Shown here in pieces: positions 1 to 6,300 of a DNA stretch of 10,194 bases (its first letter is position 1; the number at the start of each line of letters is the position of its first letter). The stretch is from Bacillota bacterium (GTDB lineage: Bacteria > Bacillota > Clostridia > Christensenellales > CAG-138), in NCBI GenBank assembly GCA_023396535.1, contig JAEWWD010000317.1:1-10194 (forward strand). The letters are read 5' to 3'. Under the pieces are notes generated by a model. The model saw only the letters and a program-made list of their open reading frames with translations, did not search any database and had not been told where the DNA came from. The position numbers and the translations under genes were made by a program.

Positions 1-1
1 C

Positions 2-712
2 ATCATTTCATTCTCCCCGCGCGCATGGCGCTGGAGCAGGCCGCATATGAAGGAGCTCGTGCGCATCGGCCTGCCGTCGGCGCTGCAGCAGGCCCTGGTC
101 ACGATATCGCATCTCACGCTCAATGGCATCGTCAACACGTATGGCCTCGCCGTCAGCGCCGCGTACGGTATAGGCGTCAAGCTGGACAGCTTCGCCATAC
201 TGCCCTGCACCGCGATAAGCGACGCCGTGGCGGCGTTCACTTCGCAGAATCTCGGCGCAAATCAGGAGGAACGGGCGCTGTCCAGCGTGCGCACCGCGCG
301 GCGCATGGCGCTCACCATCAATATACCGCTGACGGCGCTGATACTCGTGTTCGCGCCCCATCTGGCGCGGCTGTTCAACAGCGACCCTGCGGTGATAGCA
401 CTGACGGCGCACTATTTGCGCATTGCCGGGTACATGTATATCCTGCACGCGCTGGTGCACCCGACGGTCGGCTTCGTGAAAGGCTCCGGTAACGCCATGT
501 TCTCGCTGACCAACGTCATACAATCGCACTATCTTGTGCGAATACCGCTCGCCCTGCTGCTTTCAAAAGTGCTGGGATTGGGATTTACAGGCATAGCCAT
601 CGCCTGGCTGAGCTCGCCGCTGTATTCCAATTTCACTTACGCATATTTTCTCCACAGCGGACGCTGGAAACGACGGCTCGACCGTTCCCGGGCGGAGGGC
701 AATGCAATCTGA
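2..712 (+). CDS. MATE-family multidrug/Na+ exporter, C-terminal part (5' truncated by window edge)
   Basis: This is the C-terminal half of an integral membrane antiporter of the MATE (multi antimicrobial extrusion) family. Members export drugs or metabolites in exchange for Na+ or H+. The frame is open from the window edge, so the gene begins outside; the ATG at 47 is internal. The visible protein carries the typical second-lobe opening (KELVRIGLPSALQQ), a hydrophobic segment ending SHLTLNGIVNTYG, the family-like stretch FTSQNLGANQEERA, and several further hydrophobic helices. It ends in a short basic tail (GRWKRRLDRSRAEG). Family assignment is from these patterns and helix spacing; the substrate cannot be told. 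No convincing terminator follows the stop, so some read-through into the next operon is possible. Confidence 0.85.
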   Translation: MISFSPRAWRWSRPHMKELVRIGLPSALQQALVTISHLTLNGIVNTYGLAVSAAYGIGVKLDSFAILPCTAISDAVAAFTSQNLGANQEERALSSVRTARRMALTINIPLTALILVFAPHLARLFNSDPAVIALTAHYLRIAGYMYILHALVHPTVGFVKGSGNAMFSLTNVIQSHYLVRIPLALLLSKVLGLGFTGIAIAWLSSPLYSNFTYAYFLHSGRWKRRLDRSRAEGNAI

Positions 713-738
713 CGCAGGACTCTAAAAACAAGACAATT

Positions 739-767
739 TTGTAAATTTAGCTTACAATGGGTATACA
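739..767 (+). promoter_or_regulatory. Putative sigma-A promoter for the DUF368-thioesterase-cyclophilin operon
   Basis: TTGTAA at 739-744 and TATACA at 762-767 are separated by exactly 17 bp, each matching the -35/-10 consensus at four of six positions. The region is AT-rich compared with its surroundings and lies just after the MATE stop. Transcription would start near 774, giving a leader of about 50 nt before the chosen start at 825. Confidence 0.45.
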
Positions 768-824
768 TTACGCTCGCGTCAGGTTATGATGTGTGTTGTA
801 CGAAAAAGAGGAGCAGGCATTTAT

Positions 825-1679
825 ATGCGTTTTCTGATTAAGCTGCTCAAGGGCGCCCTCATCGGCATATCCGTGGTAATCCCCGGCGTCAGCGGCGGCT
901 CCATGGCGATGTCCATGGGCATCTACGACCAATTGATCGATTTCGTTACAGACCGTAAAAACGCGTTCAAACAGGGCCGCGTGCTGCTGCCGTATATACT
1001 GGGCATGATAATCGGCGTGGCGGCGTTTTCCTATTTTATTGAGCTGATGTTTCAATCCTACCCGTTGCAGACCGCCTGCGCGTTCGCCGGCATGATACTG
1101 GGAGCTTTGCCCATGCTGCTGCAGCGCGTGAAGGGGCAGCGGTTTCAAATATCCCACGCGTTGCTGCTATTGGGCATGGCTGCGCTGATGGTGCTGTTGT
1201 CCATCGCAAGCCGCAGCGCCGGTACTGTGTTCACCCTCACCTCCGACGCGCCGCACGCGCTGCTCGTGTTCGGGTTAGGCTTCGCGGCGGCCGCAACCAT
1301 GGTCATACCCGGTTTCAGCGGTTCCATGCTGCTCATACTGTTAGGCTATTATGAGCCCGTTCTCACATACGTCAACGGCTTTACAACTGCTCTGTTCTGT
1401 CTGGACTTTTCCGCCATGCTGCAGCGCTGCATTATACTTGTGCCCTTTTCCCTGGGCGTGCTCGCAGGCATTTTCTTTATGGCGCGGGTGGTGCGCGTGC
1501 TGCTGCGCCGCTTTCCTTACGCGACCTATTACGCCATCATGGGCCTCGTGCTTTCCTCACCTTTCACGGTACTATACCAGCAGACCGGCGCCGCGGACGC
1601 GATAGGCTGGCTGCTTGCCGTTTTCGCGACGATAGCGGGCTTTGTGCTCGCGGTGGTGCTGGGAAAAGGAGAAGCCTGA
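825..1679 (+). CDS. DUF368 membrane protein, predicted undecaprenyl-phosphate translocase (PopT/UptA-like)
   Basis: This is a polytopic membrane protein of 284 aa belonging to the DUF368 family. Members of this family have been shown to return the lipid carrier undecaprenyl phosphate across the membrane for cell wall and surface polymer synthesis. Two related signatures mark a pseudo-twofold internal repeat: VIPGVSGGSMAMSMGIYD at residues 18-35 and VIPGFSGSMLLILLGYYE at 160-177. The remainder is mostly hydrophobic helices. The start at 825 is preferred over the in-frame ATGs at 786/789 because AGAGGAG (807-813) lies 11 nt upstream and MRFLIKLLKGALIG is the usual family N-terminus. Its stop TGA (1677-1679) overlaps the next ATG by one base, so it is translationally coupled to the thioesterase gene. 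Family membership is strong; the translocase role is by family knowledge. Confidence 0.9.
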   Translation: MRFLIKLLKGALIGISVVIPGVSGGSMAMSMGIYDQLIDFVTDRKNAFKQGRVLLPYILGMIIGVAAFSYFIELMFQSYPLQTACAFAGMILGALPMLLQRVKGQRFQISHALLLLGMAALMVLLSIASRSAGTVFTLTSDAPHALLVFGLGFAAAATMVIPGFSGSMLLILLGYYEPVLTYVNGFTTALFCLDFSAMLQRCIILVPFSLGVLAGIFFMARVVRVLLRRFPYATYYAIMGLVLSSPFTVLYQQTGAADAIGWLLAVFATIAGFVLAVVLGKGEA

Positions 1680-2437
1680 TGCATACGTTCGTACAGGAAC
1701 AGGTTATACTGACACACGAGACGGACTTTCAAGGTCTTTGGCGACCGGACGCCGCATTCCGGCTGATGCAGGAGGTCGCCGGCGCGCATTCCTCACAGCT
1801 CGGCCTTTCGCGGAGCGAATTGGTTCGCAACAACATCGTCTGGATGATTGCGCGCGCGCAATTGCGTATCGACCGTTATCCCCGCCTGCACGACGTCGTG
1901 CGGGCCAAAACATGGTATGGCCGGGCGGGGCGCACGACGTTTCCTCGGTATGTGGAGATATATGGCGCTGACGGCGCATTGTTAGCGGCTATGTCCACGT
2001 CCTGGATACTTGTGGATATCGTATCACGACGCATTTTGCTTCCGGAAAAGGCGGGGCTCAGCTTTCCGCCGCCCGCCGAACTCACTCCTCCCCTGCCCGA
2101 GCCGGGTAAGCTGCGCCTAAAACAGGACGGCGCGCCGCAAGTGTTCCTCCGCGCGCCTTTATACAGCGACATCGACGTCAACGGGCATATGAACAACGCG
2201 AGTTATGTGGGCTGGATACTGGATTTGTTCCCGCTTGCGAAATATAGGGAACAAAGGCTCCGTTCCCTGTACATCGGTTACAGCGCGGAAGCGCGGCCGG
2301 GCGAGCAGGTACAGATGAAGCTGTATCAAAACGATGATCAGTTTGAGGTGCTGGGTGCGGACGCCGCGGACGGCCGCGTACTGTTCGAGGCATCCGGCGA
2401 GTGGCAACCCTTTAATATCATGCAGGAGGAACCATAA
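1679..2437 (+). CDS. Acyl-ACP thioesterase (FatA/FatB-type, double hotdog)
   Basis: This 252-aa cytosolic enzyme is predicted to hydrolyse acyl-acyl carrier protein, releasing free fatty acids and ending chain elongation. The N-terminal hotdog domain (about residues 1-135) contains LWRPDAAFRLMQEVAGAHS and the stretch NNIVWMIARAQLRIDRYP. The C-terminal hotdog (about 155-245) carries DIDVNGHMNNASYVGWILD, which closely resembles the plant FatA/FatB active-site segment. Asp166, Asn168 and His170 fall at the catalytic positions, and Glu204 in IGYSAEARPG is the likely catalytic acid. Length fits bacterial members, which lack the plant transit peptide. The ATG overlaps the upstream stop by one base (TGATG), with AAAGGAG at 1665-1671 as ribosome binding site. 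It sits between a lipid-carrier translocase and a cyclophilin in one operon, suggesting an envelope-lipid setting, though the link is inferred. Confidence 0.9.
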   Translation: MHTFVQEQVILTHETDFQGLWRPDAAFRLMQEVAGAHSSQLGLSRSELVRNNIVWMIARAQLRIDRYPRLHDVVRAKTWYGRAGRTTFPRYVEIYGADGALLAAMSTSWILVDIVSRRILLPEKAGLSFPPPAELTPPLPEPGKLRLKQDGAPQVFLRAPLYSDIDVNGHMNNASYVGWILDLFPLAKYREQRLRSLYIGYSAEARPGEQVQMKLYQNDDQFEVLGADAADGRVLFEASGEWQPFNIMQEEP

Positions 2438-2943
2438 TGGTTACGATTGAAATGGAAAACGGCGATAAAATCGAGATTGAGCTCGACCGCGCGGCGGCGC
2501 CGAATACCGTCAAAAACTTTCTGTACCTTGCGCGTCAGGGCTTTTATGACGGACTGATATTCCACCGCGTAATACCCGGCTTCATGATACAGGGCGGATG
2601 CCCCGACGGCACCGGCATGGGAGGCCCCGGCTACTGTATCAAAGGCGAGTTTGCGTCGAATGGCTGCAAAAACCCGCTTCGGCATAAGCGCGGCGTACTC
2701 TCCATGGCGCGCGCGGCCAACCCCAATTCGGCGGGCTCTCAGTTTTTCATCATGCATCAGGACTCCCCGCATCTGGATGGCCAGTATGCCGCGTTCGGCC
2801 ATGTGACGGCCGGCATGGACGTAGTGGACGAAATTGCCGCCGCGCAGACGGATATGCGCGACCGTCCCAAGACGGATATACGCATCAAACATATCGAAAT
2901 CTCCGATGAAGGCGAGATCGAAGCGCCTGAGAAGGCAAAGTAG
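2437..2943 (+). CDS. Cyclophilin-type peptidyl-prolyl cis-trans isomerase
   Basis: This is a single-domain cytosolic cyclophilin of 168 aa that would catalyse cis-trans isomerisation of proline peptide bonds. Conserved features are FHRVIPGFMIQGG (residues 42-54, with Arg44, Phe49 and Gln52 as active-site residues), SMARAANPNSAGSQFFI (89-105) and LDGQYAAFGHV (113-123). The position equivalent to Trp121 of human cyclophilin A, which contributes to cyclosporin binding, appears to be His112, and the His126 equivalent is Tyr117. Such replacements are common in bacterial cyclophilins and often mean weak cyclosporin sensitivity. No signal peptide is visible. The start overlaps the upstream TAA by one base (TAATG), with a perfect AGGAGG at 2424-2429. 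It is the last gene of the operon. A short acidic/basic tail (DEGEIEAPEKAK) follows the fold. Confidence 0.94.
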   Translation: MVTIEMENGDKIEIELDRAAAPNTVKNFLYLARQGFYDGLIFHRVIPGFMIQGGCPDGTGMGGPGYCIKGEFASNGCKNPLRHKRGVLSMARAANPNSAGSQFFIMHQDSPHLDGQYAAFGHVTAGMDVVDEIAAAQTDMRDRPKTDIRIKHIEISDEGEIEAPEKAK

Positions 2944-2978
2944 CCGGTAAACGTATCAGCCTCTGTTGGCAGAAAACG

Positions 2979-3021
2979 AGGGCATATGGGGAAATCCCTT
3001 TCGGAATCCCCCATATGCCCT
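2979..3021. terminator. Bidirectional hairpin between convergent genes
   Basis: AGGGCATATGGGG (2979-2991) pairs perfectly with CCCCATATGCCCT (3009-3021), a 13-bp stem with a 17-nt loop. On the + strand it is followed by TTTGCATTTCTATTTT, and on the - strand by TCGTTTTC, so the U-tracts are interrupted in both directions. Its position between the convergent cyclophilin and creatininase-family genes supports a shared terminator role. Confidence 0.65.
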
Positions 3022-3049
3022 TTGCATTTCTATTTTACGAACGCACATT

Positions 3050-3805
3050 TTACGCTTTGCTGAGAGTGCCGCAGAATTCCTTCAGAGCTCTTTGGACGTA
3101 CTGCATGATGATTGCATAATACGCCCGTCCCTTTTCCTCGCTTGCGTATGTCGCATCACCGATCACGCCGGATTTGCTGATTTCATGCGTAAGCCATCCA
3201 AAAGGAAGCTGCCTTGCGGGCAGATTACATTCCGCCAAATCAGCTTTGTTCGTCTTCATATCCACAAGATCCGGATACAGGTGCATCATCAGCGACGTCT
3301 CAAACTCGCCGGCGTGCACGTCCAGCCCCACAGGGTTATCAAACAGGGCTTCATGCCCTGCGAACGGCTTACCCCTAAAATAATCGATGGTCGTCATGCG
3401 GCAGCCTGTCGCGGCGCGATAGGTACGAATAAACGAATCGATCAATCCGGAATTGCCTCCGTGTGAATTAAGCACGATAGAATTTAGAAAGCCGTTGCGG
3501 GCAAACGCGTCCGCCTGCTGCGTGAGGATATCCTCAATACAGCGTTCTTTGAGGGTAATGGTGCCCGCAAACGCGCAGTGCTCGGTATTCAACCCGAATT
3601 GCAGCGTTGGAAGAATTATGCCCTCGTACCCTTCCACATGAAAATCGCGAAGCTGTTCCACGATTTTCTGCATCAGCAGATAATCCGTCCCCACCGGTAA
3701 ATGCAGGCCGTGCTGTTCAATCGATGCGATCGGCATGATAATGACCGTTTTCTCCCGATCCAGAGATTGAATCTGAGGCCACGACAGCTCTGTTGCGTAA
3801 CGCAT
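3050..3805 (-). CDS. Creatininase-family metal-dependent amidohydrolase
   Basis: This 251-aa cytosolic protein belongs to the creatininase superfamily, which includes creatinine amidohydrolase, pyrimidine-pathway formamide hydrolases and the mycofactocin peptidase MftE. The metal-binding set is complete: SIEQHGLHLPVGTD supplies Glu30, His32, His35 and Asp41, NSHGGN supplies His115, and HAGEFETS supplies Glu167. A dinuclear metal hydrolase is therefore expected. The substrate is not predictable from sequence, and no neighbouring creatine, pyrimidine or mycofactocin genes hint at one. The start at 3805 is chosen because MRYATELSW is the usual family N-terminus, GGGGGGTG lies 8 nt upstream, and an upstream ATG (3832) falls inside the -10 box of the promoter at 3831-3859, so it cannot be transcribed from that promoter. 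The gene is probably monocistronic. Confidence 0.88.
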   Translation of the reverse strand: MRYATELSWPQIQSLDREKTVIIMPIASIEQHGLHLPVGTDYLLMQKIVEQLRDFHVEGYEGIILPTLQFGLNTEHCAFAGTITLKERCIEDILTQQADAFARNGFLNSIVLNSHGGNSGLIDSFIRTYRAATGCRMTTIDYFRGKPFAGHEALFDNPVGLDVHAGEFETSLMMHLYPDLVDMKTNKADLAECNLPARQLPFGWLTHEISKSGVIGDATYASEEKGRAYYAIIMQYVQRALKEFCGTLSKA

Positions 3806-3830
3806 GTGCAAAACACCCCCCATATCTGTC

Positions 3831-3859
3831 ATTATAAAACACTTTCCTTCATCTACCAA
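3831..3859 (-). promoter_or_regulatory. Sigma-A-type promoter of the creatininase-family gene
   Basis: Read on the - strand, TTGGTA (3859-3854) and a perfect TATAAT (3836-3831) are separated by 17 bp. Transcription would begin near 3824, leaving a leader of roughly 20 nt that contains the purine-rich ribosome binding site GGGGGGTG before the ATG at 3805. Confidence 0.7.
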
Positions 3860-4038
3860 TGGTTCGTGTTTTTTTGCGAATCTCTTTTCAGAATACACGT
3901 TGCTGGAGTCCGTTCAAGTATTTACCACGCCGCTTTCCTCATAAGAAATGCCATACTAAAAACCAGCGCGACTGACGAATACGCGGGCGTGCATTGCGTC
4001 GCCCAAAAAAAACAACAAAACCCCCGATGTCGTGCATG

Positions 4039-4061
4039 CGGGAATCTTTTTTCCCGTTTTT
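4039..4061 (+). terminator. Small hairpin with U-tract upstream of ytxC (role unclear)
   Basis: CGGGAA (4039-4044) and TTCCCG (4051-4056) form a 6-bp stem with a 6-nt loop, followed by five T residues. It has the form of a weak intrinsic terminator, yet no gene on this strand lies just upstream. It could limit stray transcription into ytxC, or be fortuitous, since it overlaps the candidate promoter at 4042-4072. Apart from the two promoters and this hairpin, nothing else is recognisable in the gene-free stretch 3806-4124. Confidence 0.3.
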
Positions 4062-4072
4062 CACATAGTATA
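4042..4072 (+). promoter_or_regulatory. Candidate mother-cell sigma (SigE/SigK-like) promoter for ytxC
   Basis: CATAGTATA at 4064-4072 matches the CATANNNTA form of the -10 element used by sporulation mother-cell sigma factors. GAATCTT at 4042-4048 resembles the SigE -35 (GAATATT) with one mismatch, but the spacer is 15 bp, about one base longer than usual. It lies about 53 bp before the GTG start of a sporulation-associated gene. No good sigma-A promoter was seen here. Confidence 0.35.
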
Positions 4073-4124
4073 GGATATGCCGACACAATTCGGCAGGGTA
4101 TGGCCGCCTAAGGAGAGTGAACGT

Positions 4125-4856
4125 GTGGCAAAACGCCTCATAGAAATCGGAGATTACGAAGGAGACATTCCGCGGCTATTGGAAAGACGATTGACGCAAA
4201 CCGCGCATCCTTTCACGCTCACGACGAACGAAAAGGATATTGACGTGGAGCTTGCGGAGCCGGGCGGCCTGGACGCGCTGTGCGTTGCGCTGGCCCTGCT
4301 GTTTTGCAGGGATCTGTGCCAGTTCGAGCTCGCAAGACTTACGGACCGGCTTCCATTGACGTTGGTGGAAAAACAGGCGGTGCTCGCCGAATCCGTACGC
4401 TATGCCAGGAAAGTGGAACGCCCCGGCGCGGTGCGGCGTGCGCTCAAGGCCTATTTAGATGAAGAGGAAGTCCTGAATCTTTCCGGTTACATGCGGTTCC
4501 GCATGCCGGAAACGATAAACGCCTGGCGGCTTTGCGTGCAGAGCTCCATGGAGGAGCTGCTGCTCGAAAAGGAATATCTCGAACTCATGGGCGTATTGCG
4601 CGCATTTGTGCAGGTAAAGCCTACCCGCGTGCGTGAAGTGTCGCTGTTGCTGCACCCGGACGGCTCCTGTACACTGACGGATGAAAGCGACGCCCGCATC
4701 GATTACGAAGCCTGCGATCCTGACCGGCTGGTCAGCGTACTCGTGGATCTTGCCCCCGAGCGCCTGACCGTCTATAATCTTTCGGAGGCGAACAGCACGC
4801 CGCTCACCGAAATGCTCGCGCGGGTGTTTGCTGGGCGCGTAAGATTCGTGCACTAG
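4125..4856 (+). CDS. ytxC: YtxC-like putative sporulation protein
   Basis: This 243-aa protein resembles the YtxC family, a set of soluble proteins of unknown biochemical role found in spore-forming Firmicutes and usually annotated as putative sporulation proteins. Recognisable stretches are SGYMRFRMPE (120-129), LLEKEYLELMGVLRAFVQ (146-163), LLLHPDGSCTLTDE (174-187) and the C-terminal LVDLAPERLTVYNL (206-219). No membrane segment or signal peptide is evident. The start is taken as GTG 4125 because AAGGAG (4110-4115) lies 9 nt upstream and VAKRLIEIGDYE fits the family N-terminus. An in-frame ATG at 4077 has no ribosome site and falls beside the candidate promoter. In Bacillus subtilis ytxC lies next to thrS; here the same pair is kept apart only by one divergent gene. 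Identification is from memory of the family pattern. Confidence 0.78.
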   Translation: MAKRLIEIGDYEGDIPRLLERRLTQTAHPFTLTTNEKDIDVELAEPGGLDALCVALALLFCRDLCQFELARLTDRLPLTLVEKQAVLAESVRYARKVERPGAVRRALKAYLDEEEVLNLSGYMRFRMPETINAWRLCVQSSMEELLLEKEYLELMGVLRAFVQVKPTRVREVSLLLHPDGSCTLTDESDARIDYEACDPDRLVSVLVDLAPERLTVYNLSEANSTPLTEMLARVFAGRVRFVH

Positions 4857-4904
4857 GTTATCGGATAGAGCCACGGACTTTATCCGTGAATTTTATGGAT
4901 TAAT

Positions 4905-4937
4905 TGAAAAGCGGCTCCCGTCGCTTTTCAGTTTTTT
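4905..4937 (+). terminator. Intrinsic terminator of ytxC
   Basis: TGAAAAGCG (4905-4913) pairs with CGCTTTTCA (4922-4930) around an 8-nt loop and is followed by G and six T residues (4932-4937). The T-tract overlaps the stop codon of the convergent gene. On the - strand the trailing sequence is AATTAAT, so termination should be mainly on the + strand. A smaller hairpin (CACGGA/TCCGTG, 4872-4888) precedes it. Confidence 0.85.
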
Positions 4938-5853
4938 ATAAATAATAATCCCCTGCCGCTTCAGGCTGGTAGCGTAACTCCCGTATATGGATTCTCTTTT
5001 CCCCATCGGGCACCTGCCAAATAACCGTATCCCCCTCGCTGTAACCGAGTATGGCGGTCCCCACGGGGGACAGTACGGAAAGCCTCCCCTCAACGATATT
5101 CGCCTCTTCAGGATAGGCCAGTGCCAGATCATGCACAACGCCATCCAGCAACAGCACGGCGCGCGAACGCATGGTTACGACGTCGCCCGGTATCTCCTGC
5201 GCGGCAACGATTTTCGCGCGGCCGATCTCCTCGCGCAGTTCGTGCAGCGACGCGTCCGTTTTGCCCCCGCGCATTTCAACCAGATTGTTTAGCCGCAGCC
5301 TGTCCGTATCGGTGATGCTGATAAAATCAGGGGCAAACACTCCCTGGCCGGACAAACGGATATACTCCCCCGAAGTAATGCATAATCGCCTGCCGGATGC
5401 GGTTTCCCGTTCTACATGGAACCGGGCGTTCAAAAACGCATGCAGGGACCGCCTGTTGTCTTTGTGTATGTTGGCAATCAGTTTTTTGGCACGCAATTCA
5501 AAGAATGCAACACGCATGCATTCCCGTATGGCGCAATACCCTATTCGCTTTCCCCAGTGGTTCTTGTCCCCTATCGCGACAACGATCTCCGTCTCATCGC
5601 CACGCTGTGTCAGCTTCGCAAAACCGACGGGGGCGCCGTCCCCGCGGCAGATCATGTAAAACCCGCCGCTACGGCTGAACAGATGGGTCAGCTCAGGCAG
5701 TCCGCAGCAATTAAGTACCTGTGCGACGTTGTCGGCTATGCCCTGCTGTTCATTGAGATATCGCATCACCTCGTCGTCCCGCAGCCAGTCAATCAGCGCG
5801 CTTGCATATTCCCTTGTAACATCCGGACGCAAAAAAATAAAAGGCTCTCTCAT
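4936..5853 (-). CDS. GNAT acetyltransferase fused to a Rnk/GreA-type transcription factor domain
   Basis: This is a 305-aa cytosolic protein with two domains. Residues about 4-166 form a GNAT N-acetyltransferase of the RimJ/RimL-like type. The acetyl-CoA loop region reads GDKNHWGKRIGYCAIRE (95-111), and NIHKDNRRSLHAFLNARF (128-145) is the usual motif B. Residues about 178-305 match the Rnk/GreA-GreB C-terminal family. There is a short two-helix arm (184-217), then EIPGDVVTMRSR, YPEEAN, SVLSPVGTAILGYSEGD and the Rnk-like terminus YQPEAAGDYYL. The arm is short and its tip (RGGKTDAS) lacks a GreA-type acidic pair, so transcript-cleavage stimulation is unlikely; RNA polymerase binding is inferred from Rnk. 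ATG 5853 is preferred over GTG 5865 because GGTGGAG lies 6 nt before it. The acetylation substrate is unknown. Confidence 0.87.
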   Translation of the reverse strand: MREPFIFLRPDVTREYASALIDWLRDDEVMRYLNEQQGIADNVAQVLNCCGLPELTHLFSRSGGFYMICRGDGAPVGFAKLTQRGDETEIVVAIGDKNHWGKRIGYCAIRECMRVAFFELRAKKLIANIHKDNRRSLHAFLNARFHVERETASGRRLCITSGEYIRLSGQGVFAPDFISITDTDRLRLNNLVEMRGGKTDASLHELREEIGRAKIVAAQEIPGDVVTMRSRAVLLLDGVVHDLALAYPEEANIVEGRLSVLSPVGTAILGYSEGDTVIWQVPDGEKRIHIRELRYQPEAAGDYYL

Positions 5854-5933
5854 ACTTCGCTCCACCTTTAAAGTAGTCGTGAGAAATCAAAGCCTTTCAT
5901 AGATGGGATACTATGACGGTTCTTTCTGCGGCC

Positions 5934-5962
5934 ATTCTATCAGCAAAGCCATGCTTTGTCAA
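5934..5962 (-). promoter_or_regulatory. Strong sigma-A promoter of the GNAT-Rnk gene
   Basis: Read on the - strand, a perfect TTGACA (5962-5957) is followed after 17 bp by TAGAAT (5939-5934), five of six to consensus. Transcription should start near 5927, leaving a leader of about 75 nt. It diverges from the thrS promoter with 48 bp between the two -35 boxes, so the two units could influence each other. Confidence 0.75.
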
Positions 5963-6010
5963 ACGGCGCGGCATGCTGTGCGAAACCCCCCCAAATACGC
6001 CCGTTTCCGG

Positions 6011-6039
6011 TTGACTTGCGTGGTTTTCGGGTATATAAT
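6011..6039 (+). promoter_or_regulatory. Strong sigma-A promoter of the T-box/thrS unit
   Basis: TTGACT (6011-6016) and a perfect TATAAT (6034-6039) are spaced by 17 bp. Transcription should begin near 6046, just ahead of the basal helix of the T-box leader. Confidence 0.85.
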
Positions 6040-6045
6040 AACCGG

Positions 6046-6260
6046 GTAACATGAAATGATTCCGGATAAGTACCGACCGGCAAACGGGCTGTTCAGAGAG
6101 GAAACGCCGCGGCTGTGAGCGCTTCCCTGCTTTAAGGACGGGAATACCACCGGAGGATCATGGCGGCAGGCTCCGATATCGGCCAAAGAGTGGTTTATTC
6201 AATTAGGGTGGAACCGCGGGAAAGTATGCCCGTCCCTTGCTGCAAGCAGGGGATTTTTTT
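6046..6260 (+). promoter_or_regulatory. T-box riboswitch, threonine-specific (specifier ACC), with terminator
   Basis: This leader senses uncharged tRNA-Thr and opens transcription of thrS. The basal helix of Stem I is ATGAT TCCGG (6056-6065) pairing with CCGGA-GG-ATCAT (6150-6161), with GG bulged. Just inside it, the 5' side has AAGTA (6068-6072) and the 3' side has GAATACCA, placing the specifier ACC (Thr) at 6146-6148. A Stem III candidate is the palindrome CCGATATCGG (6173-6182). The canonical T-box AGGGTGGAACCGCG lies at 6205-6218 and its partner CGTCCCT at 6231-6237, forming the antiterminator. The competing terminator is TCCCTTGCT (6233-6241) with AGCAGGGGA (6245-6253), a 3-nt loop and seven T residues (6254-6260). 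The specifier assignment agrees with the downstream gene. Confidence 0.95.
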
Positions 6261-6300
6261 ATTTCCGCAGAATCTTTTATATTGAATTTGGAGGATTATT

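Noticed and set aside
786..824. ATG at 786/789 as the DUF368 start
   Set aside because: The added residues (MMCVVRKRGAGIY) are atypical and translate the ribosome binding site AGAGGAG that serves ATG 825.
2966..3466. Open frame on the + strand across the convergent hairpin and the 3' part of the creatininase-family gene
   Set aside because: It begins inside the terminator region and overlaps a well-supported gene on the other strand.
4077..4124. ATG at 4077 as the start of ytxC
   Set aside because: It lacks a ribosome binding site, lies next to the candidate -10 box, and adds residues that do not fit the family; GTG 4125 has AAGGAG 9 nt upstream.
4872..4888. CACGGA-CTTTA-TCCGTG hairpin sharing the 12-mer ACGGACTTTATC with repeat copy B
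   Set aside because: Only this 12-mer is shared; none of the other repeat hairpins are nearby, so a third or decayed repeat copy is not supported.
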